Below are positions 18,448 to 26,451 of a DNA stretch of 56,332 nucleotides, in pieces. The DNA lies in contig CAYJOP010000004.1 of NCBI GenBank assembly GCA_964371835.1, forward strand, positions 1 to 56,332, given 5' to 3'. The position numbers and the translations under genes are program-made. Every line of letters begins with the position of its first letter. Within the stretch, counting starts at the first letter, position 1. Below the pieces are notes generated by a model. That model saw only the letters and a program-made list of their open reading frames with translations, was not told the origin of the DNA and did not search any database. Source of the stretch: CAYJAD01 sp964371835. GTDB lineage: Bacteria > Desulfobacterota > Desulfovibrionia > Desulfovibrionales > Desulfovibrionaceae.

Positions 18448-19035
18448 ATGAAAAAACAGCTCATTCTAGACGCTGCTGCACAGCTTTTTGCTGAACAAGG
18501 CTATCTTCGTACCTCCACTGCACAGCTGGCCACTAAGGCTGGTGTAGCAGAAGGTACAATATTTCGCCATTTCAAAAATAAAGAACAAATTTTCATTGCC
18601 CTTGTTGAGCAATTATTGGAAAAATTAACTCACGATGTATATCAATTTCTTGAAATGCAAGAAGACCAAACAAGCATTGAGCACATATCTTCTATCATTA
18701 AAGCAAGCTACCTTTTTGCAAGCAAACATAATACTAGCTTAGCCATTCTTTTGCGTGATGCACCAGGTCAATATGGCTCGCCAGAAAATACAGCCTTTGA
18801 CCGTTCAAAAAACATATACTTTTTACTACATAAGCACTTTCAAGATGCCATTGAGCACGGTCAAAGCAATAATAGCATACGCCAAGACTTACACCCATCA
18901 GATACGGCTTGTTTGCTAGCCTCGTCCCTTGTGGGACTCATGCGCGTGGTGAATCTTAAATTCTTGCAACCCTCAGATGATATTCTAAAAAACCTCATCC
19001 TTTGCACAACATCCATGCTTGAAGTTAAGCGTTAA
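18448..19035 (+). CDS. TetR/AcrR-family transcriptional regulator
   Basis: A 195-residue one-component repressor. The N-terminal helix-turn-helix spans about 20-45, with the recognition segment in VAEGTIFRHFKNKEQIF. The C-terminal ligand-binding domain is helical and not assignable to a ligand. I use the ATG at 18448 (one base after the trmI stop) over the in-frame TTG at 18430, which would overlap trmI. It lies in the same direction as the RND efflux operon and could regulate it, though two genes intervene, so that link is inference. A hairpin terminator follows at 19063-19089. Confidence 0.92.
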   Translation: MKKQLILDAAAQLFAEQGYLRTSTAQLATKAGVAEGTIFRHFKNKEQIFIALVEQLLEKLTHDVYQFLEMQEDQTSIEHISSIIKASYLFASKHNTSLAILLRDAPGQYGSPENTAFDRSKNIYFLLHKHFQDAIEHGQSNNSIRQDLHPSDTACLLASSLVGLMRVVNLKFLQPSDDILKNLILCTTSMLEVKR

Positions 19036-19062
19036 AAACTGCATAACGATCTAAAAAAATTT

Positions 19063-19089
19063 TTACTAAAAACATTTAGTAAGTTTTTT
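19063..19089 (+). terminator. Intrinsic terminator after the TetR gene
   Basis: Arms TTACTAAA (19063-19070) and TTTAGTAA (19075-19082) with a four-base loop are followed by G and six Ts. It lies 28 bases after the tetR stop codon and would end the trmI-tetR transcript before the repeat elements. Confidence 0.7.
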
Positions 19090-19104
19090 CGATTGTTCTA
19101 TTTA

Positions 19105-19278
19105 GTCGGACCTGAACAGCACATCTCCATGTATTGTTCTTAAAAGGCACGCGTACTCCAAATGCCGCTTTGCGGTCGCCAGAAATGAATTCTGGCTCAT
19201 TTCTTGGCAATTTTATTATACATTTCCACACTAAAAAACATTTTAAATTAAAGTGTTAATCTGTTTTTAAGTGACGAC
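19105..19278 (+). mobile_element. 174-bp structured repeat element, diverged tandem copy
   Basis: This is a shortened, diverged relative of the 278-bp element at 19285-19562. It begins GTCGGACCTGAACAG and ends with a matching inverted end (AGTGACGAC), and TATTTA flanks it on both sides (19099-19104, 19279-19284). Its left ~110 bases keep the same succession of hairpins as the full element. The stem CCGC-TTT-GCGG (19165-19175) replaces CCCC-TTT-GGGG, a compensatory change. The CCAGAA...TTCTGG stem is kept. It has no coding potential. Confidence 0.65.
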
Positions 19279-19284
19279 TATTTA

Positions 19285-19562
19285 GTCGATGCTGAACAAC
19301 ACACTTTAGCGTGCTGTTCAGAGAGGCACGTTGCCTTCAAATACCCCTTTGGGGACGCCAGAAGTGAATTCTGGCTTATTTTACGGCACGCGAAATTTTT
19401 CTTACAGAAAAATTTCGGTAGTCGGCACTAAGAAACAGTATTTTGGCAGCATAAAATGCCAGAAAGTTGTATTTTATACGCTTGTTTCTGGCATTTTTAT
19501 TTGCTCATTTTTAGTTAAAAATGTTTTGTTTTCGTTGTGTTATGTGCTTTTTCAGTGCCGAC
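19285..19562 (+). mobile_element. 278-bp structured non-coding element, copy 1
   Basis: The element has inverted ends: GTCGATGCTGAAC at the left and, read inward from the right, GTCGGCACTGAAA. It is flanked by direct TATTTA (19279-19284 and 19563-19568), read as a 6-bp target duplication. Its copy at 56000-56277 is inverted and identical except for one base. Internal hairpins include CTGAACA/TGTTCAG with an inner CAC/GTG, CCCC-TTT-GGGG (19344-19354), CCAGAA/TTCTGG, GAAATTTTTC/GAAAAATTTC and GCCAGAAA/TTTCTGGC. There is no transposase, so it would be a MITE-like element mobilised in trans. It ends 24 bases from the flgE stop. Confidence 0.8.
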
Positions 19563-19585
19563 TATTTATTTAAACATCAATTAAA

Positions 19586-21067
19586 TTAACTTCTCTTTAT
19601 TTCCATAGCTTTTTTAAGCATTTCGTCTGCCGTTGTTACAGCTTTACTATTACTTTGAAAACCACGCTGAGTAACAATCATATTGACCATTTCACTTGCC
19701 ATATCAACGTTTGACAGTTCCAAGGTTTGAGCATGAATTGTACCATAGTTTTCTGTGCCAGCAACACCAAGCTCCATTGCCCCTGCTGCAGGTGTTGCTG
19801 AAAACATATTTCCGCCTTCACGATAAAGGCCATCTTCACTGGTAAAGCGAGCCACTGGTATTTCATATAAATCAGCACTTTGTCCATTGGTGTAATTACC
19901 AACTATGCGCCCACTGTCTGTTATATCAAGGCTAGTTAGTCTGCCTTCTCCATAGCCATCTTGATCTAAGAAAAATTGACTATTGGCACCACTATAAGCT
20001 GTGGTTGCTTTATTTGAAGACTGAGCAAGGTTGCCCATGCTTGGCATAAGACTATGGTCAACACCAACGTCCGCTGCAGTGGCTGGGGCATTTTCCCAAT
20101 CACCAGGAGCAGTTATGCCAAGGTTTAGGCTAATGCTTTGACCATTATAATTAAATGTCGGCGCACCATTTGTTATGGCTGATGGAGTCCAAGTGCTTAG
20201 GTCTTGTGTATTTGTGGGGTCAGTTGGGGTAAATGCTGACATATCAACAAGCTCACCGCTGGCATTAAATGTCAAAGTTCCAGTCATTAAAGCTTGAGGA
20301 GTTGCACCTTGAGTTGTGTCATTGGATGCTAGTAAATACTCAATTACTTGCTGTGGTGCTGTGGTGGGAGTTGCGTCAAAATAGATTGTCAACTCCTGCT
20401 TTTCGCCATTGACATCATAAATATTTACAGCTTGAGAATAGCTTGATTGTCCTGCTGGGTTTGGCATTGTTGGGTCATAAGCTTGGGCCATACCAAAATA
20501 CGGATTAGCTGCATTTGCGGATGTATCAGACATATCACCAAGATTGAAACCAAAGTTAATTTCCGTTGAGGCTTTGCCTGGCATTGTACCAAATATATCC
20601 ACCTGTATGGTTTCAAGACCGCCTTTATTACCTTCTAAGTCAATGGGATATCCATTTAAACCCTCGCCACCTGGCAGTTCTAAATTGCCCTCTTCATCAA
20701 AGCGAAAATTTCCAGCCCTTGTATAGAGAGTTTCACCCTCAAGGCCAGTCACTTGAAAAAATCCAATACCACCAATGGCCATATCTGTAAGCTCAATACC
20801 TGTTTCAAAAGCGCCCTGACTAAATGATGTTCGCACAGCATCAACCTGCACACCCATACCTATCTGGCCTCTGGCAACCCATGAATTGGCCTCAGAATTA
20901 AAGCCATTGCCTGCACTACCCTGATCTTCATACATAAGGTCAGAATATGTTATCATCTGTTGCTTAAAGCCTACAGTGCTGACATTTGCTATGTTGTTTG
21001 TAACAACGTTCATGCCTTCACTAAGACTTTTCATGCCTGTGGCACCTATATATAAGGCACTGTTCAT
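19586..21067 (-). CDS. flgE: Flagellar hook protein FlgE
   Basis: A 493-residue hook subunit exported by the flagellar type III system and polymerised outside the cell. The N-terminal rod/hook motif (NIANVSTVGFKQQ, about 26-38) and the C-terminal segment ELSNVDMASEMVNMIVTQRG followed by a coiled-coil tail form the two ends of the D0/D1 region. The central ~350 residues are the variable FlaE/D2-type region, rich in Thr, Asn, Gly and Pro. The length suits FlgE better than FlgF or FlgG (about 250-260). The ATG at 21067 has AGGAG 5 bases upstream and is preferred over the GTG at 21073. No other flagellar gene is in the window. A candidate sigma-54 site lies at 21237-21251. Confidence 0.9.
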   Translation of the reverse strand: MNSALYIGATGMKSLSEGMNVVTNNIANVSTVGFKQQMITYSDLMYEDQGSAGNGFNSEANSWVARGQIGMGVQVDAVRTSFSQGAFETGIELTDMAIGGIGFFQVTGLEGETLYTRAGNFRFDEEGNLELPGGEGLNGYPIDLEGNKGGLETIQVDIFGTMPGKASTEINFGFNLGDMSDTSANAANPYFGMAQAYDPTMPNPAGQSSYSQAVNIYDVNGEKQELTIYFDATPTTAPQQVIEYLLASNDTTQGATPQALMTGTLTFNASGELVDMSAFTPTDPTNTQDLSTWTPSAITNGAPTFNYNGQSISLNLGITAPGDWENAPATAADVGVDHSLMPSMGNLAQSSNKATTAYSGANSQFFLDQDGYGEGRLTSLDITDSGRIVGNYTNGQSADLYEIPVARFTSEDGLYREGGNMFSATPAAGAMELGVAGTENYGTIHAQTLELSNVDMASEMVNMIVTQRGFQSNSKAVTTADEMLKKAMEIKRS

Positions 21068-21433
21068 AATCACTCCTATGCAAAACTCAGCAGCTTAGTT
21101 TTTTTATTTGAAATTATTCCATTATTGCCCTTGCAATTTGCCCTTCCCGAAAGGGCATGTTGATAAAATCAAAGCGGCTTTCTCATACCAAAGCATACGG
21201 AAAAATTTTCCGTAAGAGTTTTGCACTAGAGTAAAAGCATTTTCCATGCCAAGACGATTTTTGCCTAGCAACTTTAATAAATTTTACGATTTTATTGCTT
21301 ATGCATAAATCGTTTGGGTTCTTTTAGAGTATTGACACTAGCCGTTGGCATGGAAAAAGGAATAGAAGGAGTTAAAATTACCGAATACTTATGCAGAAGG
21401 CTAAATTTTATGTTATTTTTTAGGTGATAAGCA
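21068..21433. other. Intergenic region upstream of flgE
   Basis: About 366 bases lie between the flgE start and the ruvC stop with no gene. They contain a perfect 8-base-arm palindrome ACGGAAAAATTTTCCGT at 21197-21213 and the candidate sigma-54 site at 21237-21251. A 13-base inverted repeat of TTTTCCATGCCAA recurs about 90 bases away as TTGGCATGGAAAA (near 21344-21357). Confidence 0.5.
21237..21251 (-). promoter_or_regulatory. Candidate sigma-54 promoter for flgE
   Basis: On the minus strand this reads TGGCATGGAAAATGC, which has the GG and GC doublets exactly 10 bases apart, as in the -24/-12 consensus TGGCAC-N5-TTGC. A start site would fall near 21225, about 160 bases before the flgE ATG. 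Hook genes are commonly sigma-54-dependent in polar-flagellated bacteria. The match is by eye and needs experimental support. Confidence 0.45.
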
Positions 21434-21934
21434 TTAAGCAGAGATATGTTGCTTAAATCTGCGCATGGTTAGGTGACAAATGGCGATACCAAGGGCGTCA
21501 CTTGTGTCCGCTAGGAAGTCTTGCTTACTATTTAAGAGCCTACCCACCATGAAGGCCACTTGGGCTTTATCTGCCCTACCAGTACCCACAAGAGATTTTT
21601 TTACCAAGGTTGGCTCATAGTCAAAGACAGCTATGTTATGCTGGGCACATGCCGCCACAGCAACACCTCGAGCTTGGCCTAACTTTAAGGCAGTCATGGC
21701 ATTTTTTGCAGTGAAAACTTGCTCAATGGCAGCTTCTTGCGGATTATGAATGGATATAATTTTTGATAATTGCGTATAAATGATAGCAAGGCGCTCAGCA
21801 AAAGGGGCTTTGGCAGAACTTGCAGTGCGAATGGCCCCGCAATCCACAAGCTTTAACACGCCAGAAACTTCCTGCACAATACCCCAGCCTGTTATACGAG
21901 AACCTGGGTCAATTCCTATAACGGTTATTGCCAT
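21434..21934 (-). CDS. ruvC: Holliday junction resolvase RuvC
   Basis: A 166-residue endonuclease that cuts Holliday junctions during recombination repair. The N-terminal IGIDPGSRITGWG carries the first catalytic Asp, EQVF holds the Glu in the middle, and the C-terminal segment with DTSDALGIAICH supplies the final acidic pair. Its length is typical. ruvA and ruvB, which often follow ruvC, are not here. It lies downstream of yebC on the same strand, separated by about 200 bases that contain a strong hairpin (21948-21981). Confidence 0.95.
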   Translation of the reverse strand: MAITVIGIDPGSRITGWGIVQEVSGVLKLVDCGAIRTASSAKAPFAERLAIIYTQLSKIISIHNPQEAAIEQVFTAKNAMTALKLGQARGVAVAACAQHNIAVFDYEPTLVKKSLVGTGRADKAQVAFMVGRLLNSKQDFLADTSDALGIAICHLTMRRFKQHISA

Positions 21935-21947
21935 AATTTTTAATTTG

Positions 21948-21981
21948 TTGGGGGGAAATTTTTGGAAAAATTTCCCCCCAA
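21948..21981. terminator. 16-bp perfect hairpin between yebC and ruvC
   Basis: Arms TTGGGGGGAAATTTTT (21948-21963) and AAAAATTTCCCCCCAA (21966-21981) are perfectly complementary with a two-base GG spacer. A second small hairpin, CCATCCC-TAT-GGGATGG, lies near 22007-22023. The large stem sits only 14 bases upstream of the ruvC start. It could end yebC transcription or attenuate ruvC; the lack of a following T-run leaves the role open. Confidence 0.5.
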
Positions 21982-22069
21982 ACCCCCCTTAAAAACTTTT
22001 AGTGCCATCCCTATGGGATGGAAAGTATTTAAGTTTTAATTTTTTAGCTTTCGACTATTTAAAGAGTCT

Positions 22070-22094
22070 TGCGCAATGAATTGTGCAGAGTCTT
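22070..22094. repeat. Recurrent CAAT/ATTGTGC hairpin, copy 2
   Basis: The sequence TGCGCAAT-GA-ATTGTGC followed by AGAGTCTT matches 19 of 25 positions of the hairpin at 8841-8865. The inner stem is GCGCAA/TTGTGC. It lies 42 bases after the yebC stop and may be part of its terminator. Confidence 0.4.
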
Positions 22095-22135
22095 ATTTAG
22101 TAAGTTAATATTTTTATACAAATAATCTCTAAACC

Positions 22136-22879
22136 TTATTCCATTTCCGCCAATAATTCTTCTGGTAAATCAAAGTTAGCATACACATTTTGAATATCAT
22201 CATTATCATCAAGAGCTTCCATCAATCTAAGCACTTTGCGCCCAGTATCGGCGTCAAGCTCAATGGTATTTTGAGGAATCATGGCAAGCTCTGCTGACAA
22301 CATGGCAACATTGGCAGCTTCCAAATTATCACGCACGGCGGCAAAGTCACCTAAGGCTGTGTGAATAGTCCAAGTATCACCTTCATCAATTACATCATCG
22401 GCGCCAGCTTCCAGCGCTGCCTCCATCATGGCATCTTCATCATATAGGCTTTTTTCAATGCTAATAACACCCTTGCGGTCAAACATCCAAGCAACGGAGC
22501 CATTTTCACCCATGGAGCCGCCATGCTTTGATAATAAATGTCTAACTTCTGCCACTGTGCGATTTTTGTTGTCGGTGGCAGTTTCCACAATAACAGCAAC
22601 GCCACCTGGGGCATAACCTTCGTAGGTATTTTCAAAAATATCGCCGCCTGCATCTTCGCCAGTGCCTTTGCGTATGGCTGACTCTATTTTATCCTTAGGT
22701 AGGTTTACGGCCTTTGCTGCGGCAATGGCTGCACGCAAGCGAGAGTTACCTGCTGGATCACCCCCACCCTTAGCGGCTATGATAATTTCTTTGGCGGCTT
22801 TGGTAAAAATTTTACCCCTCTTGGCATCTTGGCGGCCTTTACGATGTTGAATATTGGCCCATTTACTATGTCCTGCCAT
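22136..22879 (-). CDS. yebC: YebC/PmpR-family protein (TACO1-like)
   Basis: A 247-residue member of the YebC/TACO1 family, described both as a DNA-binding transcriptional regulator and as a translation factor acting at polyproline stretches. The invariant N-terminus AGHSKWANIQHRKGRQDAKR and the GGDPAGNSRLR segment are present, and all three family domains are full length. AGGAGT precedes the ATG at 22879. The rlmE start region lies just upstream, so rlmE-yebC form a minus-strand pair, with ruvC further downstream. Confidence 0.95.
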   Translation of the reverse strand: MAGHSKWANIQHRKGRQDAKRGKIFTKAAKEIIIAAKGGGDPAGNSRLRAAIAAAKAVNLPKDKIESAIRKGTGEDAGGDIFENTYEGYAPGGVAVIVETATDNKNRTVAEVRHLLSKHGGSMGENGSVAWMFDRKGVISIEKSLYDEDAMMEAALEAGADDVIDEGDTWTIHTALGDFAAVRDNLEAANVAMLSAELAMIPQNTIELDADTGRKVLRLMEALDDNDDIQNVYANFDLPEELLAEME

Positions 22880-22900
22880 AACTACTCCTAATACTTTTAT

Positions 22901-23497
22901 TTATATATTGCCTTTAAAGCCTGTGCCCACGAAAAAAGTTTCCTTACTTTCTTGGCGTGAGCTTTGTGGCTTAAAAGATTTTACCTTGGTAAACCGTTTT
23001 CGCATGGGCAGTAAAAACTCTTGAAGGTCTGGCCCCATAAATATTTTTGCCACAAAACTACCACCTGATTTTAGGTGTAATGTGGCAACCTCCAAGGCTT
23101 CAATGCATAACTCAAGGGAGCGAGTTTGGTCTGTAAACTTTGTACCAGTTGTACGGGGGGCCATGTCACTAATTACTGAGTCAAAAGGACCAAGCTCTTT
23201 TAATTTTTCTTCAAATTCTTCTGAGCGATTAAAAACATCTTCCTGCATAAAAATAACATTTTTAGGGAAGGAAGTTTCCGTTTCTTGAATGTCGCAAGCT
23301 AGTACAAAACCTTGCTCTCCAACCTTTTCAGCCGCACCAAGCGACCATGAACCTGGGGCTGCACCAAGGTCAAGCACACGCATGCCCTTACGAAAAAGCT
23401 TGAACTTATTGTCAAGTTCCTTCAATTTATAGACAGAACGTGCTGGATAGTTTTGCTGTTTAGCTTTTTTGAAGTAAAAATCACGGTATTCTTTCAT
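22901..23497 (-). CDS. rlmE: 23S rRNA 2'-O-methyltransferase RlmE (FtsJ)
   Basis: A 198-residue SAM-dependent methyltransferase of the RrmJ/FtsJ family, which 2'-O-methylates U2552 of 23S rRNA in the ribosomal A loop. The N-terminus YPARSVYKL carries the first catalytic Lys, VLDLGAAPGSWS is motif I, SDMAPRTTG carries the catalytic Asp, and GGSFVAKIFMG the second Lys. I prefer the ATG at 23497 (MKEYRDFYF) over the in-frame TTG at 23518 because family members start at this Lys-x-Tyr-Arg-Asp. Its stop is 21 bases before the yebC start. Confidence 0.93.
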   Translation of the reverse strand: MKEYRDFYFKKAKQQNYPARSVYKLKELDNKFKLFRKGMRVLDLGAAPGSWSLGAAEKVGEQGFVLACDIQETETSFPKNVIFMQEDVFNRSEEFEEKLKELGPFDSVISDMAPRTTGTKFTDQTRSLELCIEALEVATLHLKSGGSFVAKIFMGPDLQEFLLPMRKRFTKVKSFKPQSSRQESKETFFVGTGFKGNI

Positions 23498-23565
23498 GCT
23501 TTGCGCTATATACAGCAAAACTGCTTTTTAGCCAAGCAATAACAATTCAATAAAATTTAAAATTT

Positions 23566-25107
23566 ATGCAAACAAACACTCGCCCCAATCGCATTAGCTT
23601 GAAAAATACTCAAGGCAAAAAAACTACATTAAATAGTGGTCTTAACGCATTTTCTCGCCTTGACTCCCAACATGATGCAAAAGAACACATAATACTTGGC
23701 TTAGGGCCCATGTTTGATAATAACGACTTGCCAAACCTTGAGTTGCTTGATGCAAACACTCAGGTGTTTTTTGTGGAATGTGCCGACTTTGCACAACATG
23801 TTAAAAATGACGGCGGCCAAAAAGTCATCCCCGCCCACTGGCAAAGCATTACACCAGCCGAACTCTTACCCTTGCTGCAAGGCCGTGCCATCTGGTGGTA
23901 TAAGCAAAATTTGCAATTTTACCCTAGCTTTTGGGCAGATATTTTAGGTTTTGTGCAAGCTTGGCTTTTGCGTGGTGAAAGTTCCATTATTCAAAGTAAA
24001 TCGGTAATTGTCGCTGGCAGTGAGCAACAATTACTACATAAGGAACTCTGTTTAGCCTTTAGCAGTCTTGGGTTTAGCATACATAATGCGCAAGACAGTT
24101 TGCAAAATTTGCTTAGCAAGGTGCAGCCAAGTTTATTTTTTTCAGTAAATTTACGAGGTCTTGACCGTGAGGGGCTTGATTTTGCACTGCTAAAATCCTT
24201 AAATATCCCTGTGGCCCTTTGGTTTGTGGATAATCCTTGGCATATACTTTCAAGCTTGCGCTTGCCTTGGTGGAAGGATGCAACACTTTTTGTAACTGAC
24301 GCATCATTCATTCCTGAACTTAAAAAACACGGTGCAAGCAAGGTTTTTCACCTACCTCTAGCCGCAAGTCAGCATATGTGGGAGGCACAAAAAATTGCAC
24401 CAACAGCGGCCAGCAAGCATATGCAAGCAACACAAGATGCAGGATGTATATTTGTTGGTAGGGCTTCATTTCCTGACAATGCAGGTTTTTTTGCAGCAGC
24501 CAGTGTTGCACAAAGCACGCTCACGCAAGCATTTAACATGCTAGAGCAAGGCGAAAAACCGCATTTTCACTGGTGGCAGGAGCAATTAAACACTAAGCTT
24601 TGGCCTGAACATGACGTGCGCATGGCAGGCCTTGGAGCTGAGGAATGCGCTTGCAAACAAAGAACTTTGTGGTTACAGGCTTTGCTGACGGTAAAGCCCA
24701 TAATATTTGGCGATAGTGCTGCTTGGACCAAGCTTTTGCCCACCGCCCCTGCCCAAACATTTTACCCAGCACTTGATTATTATAGTGAGCTTGGCGCTGT
24801 GTACAGGGCCGCAACGTGTGTGCTTAATGTAACCTCACTACTTTTACCAGCAGGGCTAACTCAAAGGCATTTTGATGTATGGGCGGCAGGGGGATTTTTA
24901 TTTACAGATGTTACAGAAGGCTTAAATATTTTTCCAAAAAATTTAACACAGCCCATAAGCATTACGCATCCAAGCAAGCTTAAGCAAACAATTAAAAACC
25001 TTGAGCACACTCAACGCCAAGAGCTAATATCCGCTTGGCAAGAGCATATTGCAAGCTTGCACAGCTATACAAAGCGCATGAGCTTTGTTCTTGAAGTGCT
25101 TAACTAA
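23566..25107 (+). CDS. CgeB/DUF3880-like glycosyltransferase
   Basis: A 513-residue cytoplasmic protein resembling the CgeB/DUF3880 glycosyltransferase group. The central segment around WFVDNPWHILSSL (about 220-235) with following FVTDASFIPELKKHG matches the DUF3880 pattern. A GT-B C-terminal half includes RHFDVWAAGGFLFTD (about 433-447), the usual nucleotide-sugar end of glycosyltransferase family 1-like domains. The N-terminal ~60 residues are polar and unassigned. The acceptor is unknown; flagellin or lipopolysaccharide modification would fit the neighbourhood only loosely. No good ribosome binding site precedes the ATG, so the start is uncertain. Confidence 0.7.
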   Translation: MQTNTRPNRISLKNTQGKKTTLNSGLNAFSRLDSQHDAKEHIILGLGPMFDNNDLPNLELLDANTQVFFVECADFAQHVKNDGGQKVIPAHWQSITPAELLPLLQGRAIWWYKQNLQFYPSFWADILGFVQAWLLRGESSIIQSKSVIVAGSEQQLLHKELCLAFSSLGFSIHNAQDSLQNLLSKVQPSLFFSVNLRGLDREGLDFALLKSLNIPVALWFVDNPWHILSSLRLPWWKDATLFVTDASFIPELKKHGASKVFHLPLAASQHMWEAQKIAPTAASKHMQATQDAGCIFVGRASFPDNAGFFAAASVAQSTLTQAFNMLEQGEKPHFHWWQEQLNTKLWPEHDVRMAGLGAEECACKQRTLWLQALLTVKPIIFGDSAAWTKLLPTAPAQTFYPALDYYSELGAVYRAATCVLNVTSLLLPAGLTQRHFDVWAAGGFLFTDVTEGLNIFPKNLTQPISITHPSKLKQTIKNLEHTQRQELISAWQEHIASLHSYTKRMSFVLEVLN

Positions 25108-25114
25108 ATTACAA

Positions 25115-26326
25115 TTATTCCTCAATTTCTTTTTTGTCTTTGGCAGCTTCAATGGGTGTATTTAAGATGGTTTCCGTTTGGGAAAAAATGTTTGACAATA
25201 TGCTATTGGACACCAACATTCCACTTCTGGTTAGGCGCAAATAGCCATCTCTTATGCGAATAAGCCCATTTTCGTGCAGGGCTTGAATAAGTTTTTTGTG
25301 ATCTCCCAAGAAATCACGCCCAGTGAGCGCCTTGTAAGCCTTGACCCTCAAACCACGAGAGGTGCGCAAGCGTAGCATAATCAGCTCAAGCACTCTTTCT
25401 GTGGGGGTTAAGCTTAGAGCCTCAGCATCAAGATTTTCACTTGCAACCTTAGCCGCCCAAGCCCTTTGACTAAGAGGATTTGTCCAGCGCCTACCTTTAA
25501 CAGTTGACGTGGCAGACGGCCCAAGGCCCAAATAGTCACTACCTTCCCAATAACCTAAATTATGTTTACATTGAAAGCCCATGCGAGCAAAATTTGATAT
25601 TTCATAATGTAAATATCCTTGCTCCTCCAAAATGGAGGCACCCTCCATAAACATCGTGGCTTGGTCTTTTTCTGGCGGCAGAGTTATTTTACCATCGTTA
25701 AAATCTTGCTCAAGTACGGTGCCTTGCTCAAGAGTTAGGCCGTAGGTGGAAATATGGTTTGGCTTCATGCGGGTAATTTCCCTCAAGGTATTTAGCCAAT
25801 GCCTAACACCTTGCTCTGGCAAACCCCACATTAAGTCCACGTTAATATTATTAAAACCCAAATCACGAGCCTGCATAACTGCATAAAGGCTATCCTTAAC
25901 CCTATGCGCTCGCCCAAGTTGGCGCAAATAAGCATCATCCAAGCTTTGCAAGCCAATGGAAAGGCGATTAACACCTGCTTTTAAGATTCCATAAGTATGT
26001 TGCTTTGAACGCAAAGATTCAGGATTGGCCTCAAGGGTAATTTCTGCATCAGCTGCCACGCTAAAATATTGATGTATGCGCTCAAGTATTAGCTTTACAA
26101 TTTTTGCTGGCAAAAGACTTGGCGTGCCGCCACCAAAGAATATGGACTCCACTGGCACACCCTTATATCTATCACCCCAAACGGCAAGCTCTAAAAATAA
26201 AGTGTCAATATAATTGCGAAATGGCTCATGCTCAAGAATATTAACGCCCTTGCCCACACTCACAGAGTGAAAGGCGCAATAAGTGCATTTAGTACGGCAA
26301 AATGGAACATGAATATATAATAACAT
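25115..26326 (-). CDS. hemW: HemW-type radical SAM haem chaperone
   Basis: A 403-residue radical SAM protein of the HemN/HemW group. The N-terminal IHVPFCRTKCTYCAF carries the CxxxCxxC cluster motif, followed by FFGGGTPS. The C-terminal HemN_C-type domain is present. The N-terminal extension with the extra SAM-site residues found in true coproporphyrinogen dehydrogenase (HemN) is absent, so I favour HemW, which transfers haem. The ATG at 26326 (MLLYIHVPFC) is chosen because the frame above it reads only from a TTG. It is divergent from pepA. Confidence 0.9.
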   Translation of the reverse strand: MLLYIHVPFCRTKCTYCAFHSVSVGKGVNILEHEPFRNYIDTLFLELAVWGDRYKGVPVESIFFGGGTPSLLPAKIVKLILERIHQYFSVAADAEITLEANPESLRSKQHTYGILKAGVNRLSIGLQSLDDAYLRQLGRAHRVKDSLYAVMQARDLGFNNINVDLMWGLPEQGVRHWLNTLREITRMKPNHISTYGLTLEQGTVLEQDFNDGKITLPPEKDQATMFMEGASILEEQGYLHYEISNFARMGFQCKHNLGYWEGSDYLGLGPSATSTVKGRRWTNPLSQRAWAAKVASENLDAEALSLTPTERVLELIMLRLRTSRGLRVKAYKALTGRDFLGDHKKLIQALHENGLIRIRDGYLRLTRSGMLVSNSILSNIFSQTETILNTPIEAAKDKKEIEE

Positions 26327-26451
26327 AAAATTCTCACACAGCGTCAAAACATTTACGCATTAAATTACGCAATAATATCAGAGCAAAAACTATGCCTTTT
26401 TCTGCTCTTGGCAAACGGGATAATAACGCATATACTATCTTGCTATTTGAT

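Noticed and set aside
19331..19573. 80-codon open frame inside the 278-bp element (also seen at 55932-56231)
   Set aside because: It is present in both copies only because the copies are nearly identical. It reads through the hairpins, has no ribosome binding site, its last codons differ because they leave the element, and it resembles no known protein.
22136..22879. Shadow frames on the opposite strand of yebC and other conserved genes
   Set aside because: Each lies wholly within a well-supported gene and has no family features of its own.
25115..26326. Coproporphyrinogen III dehydrogenase (HemN) identity
   Set aside because: The longer N-terminal region and extra SAM-binding residues of HemN are missing; the short start MLLYIHVPFC fits HemW.
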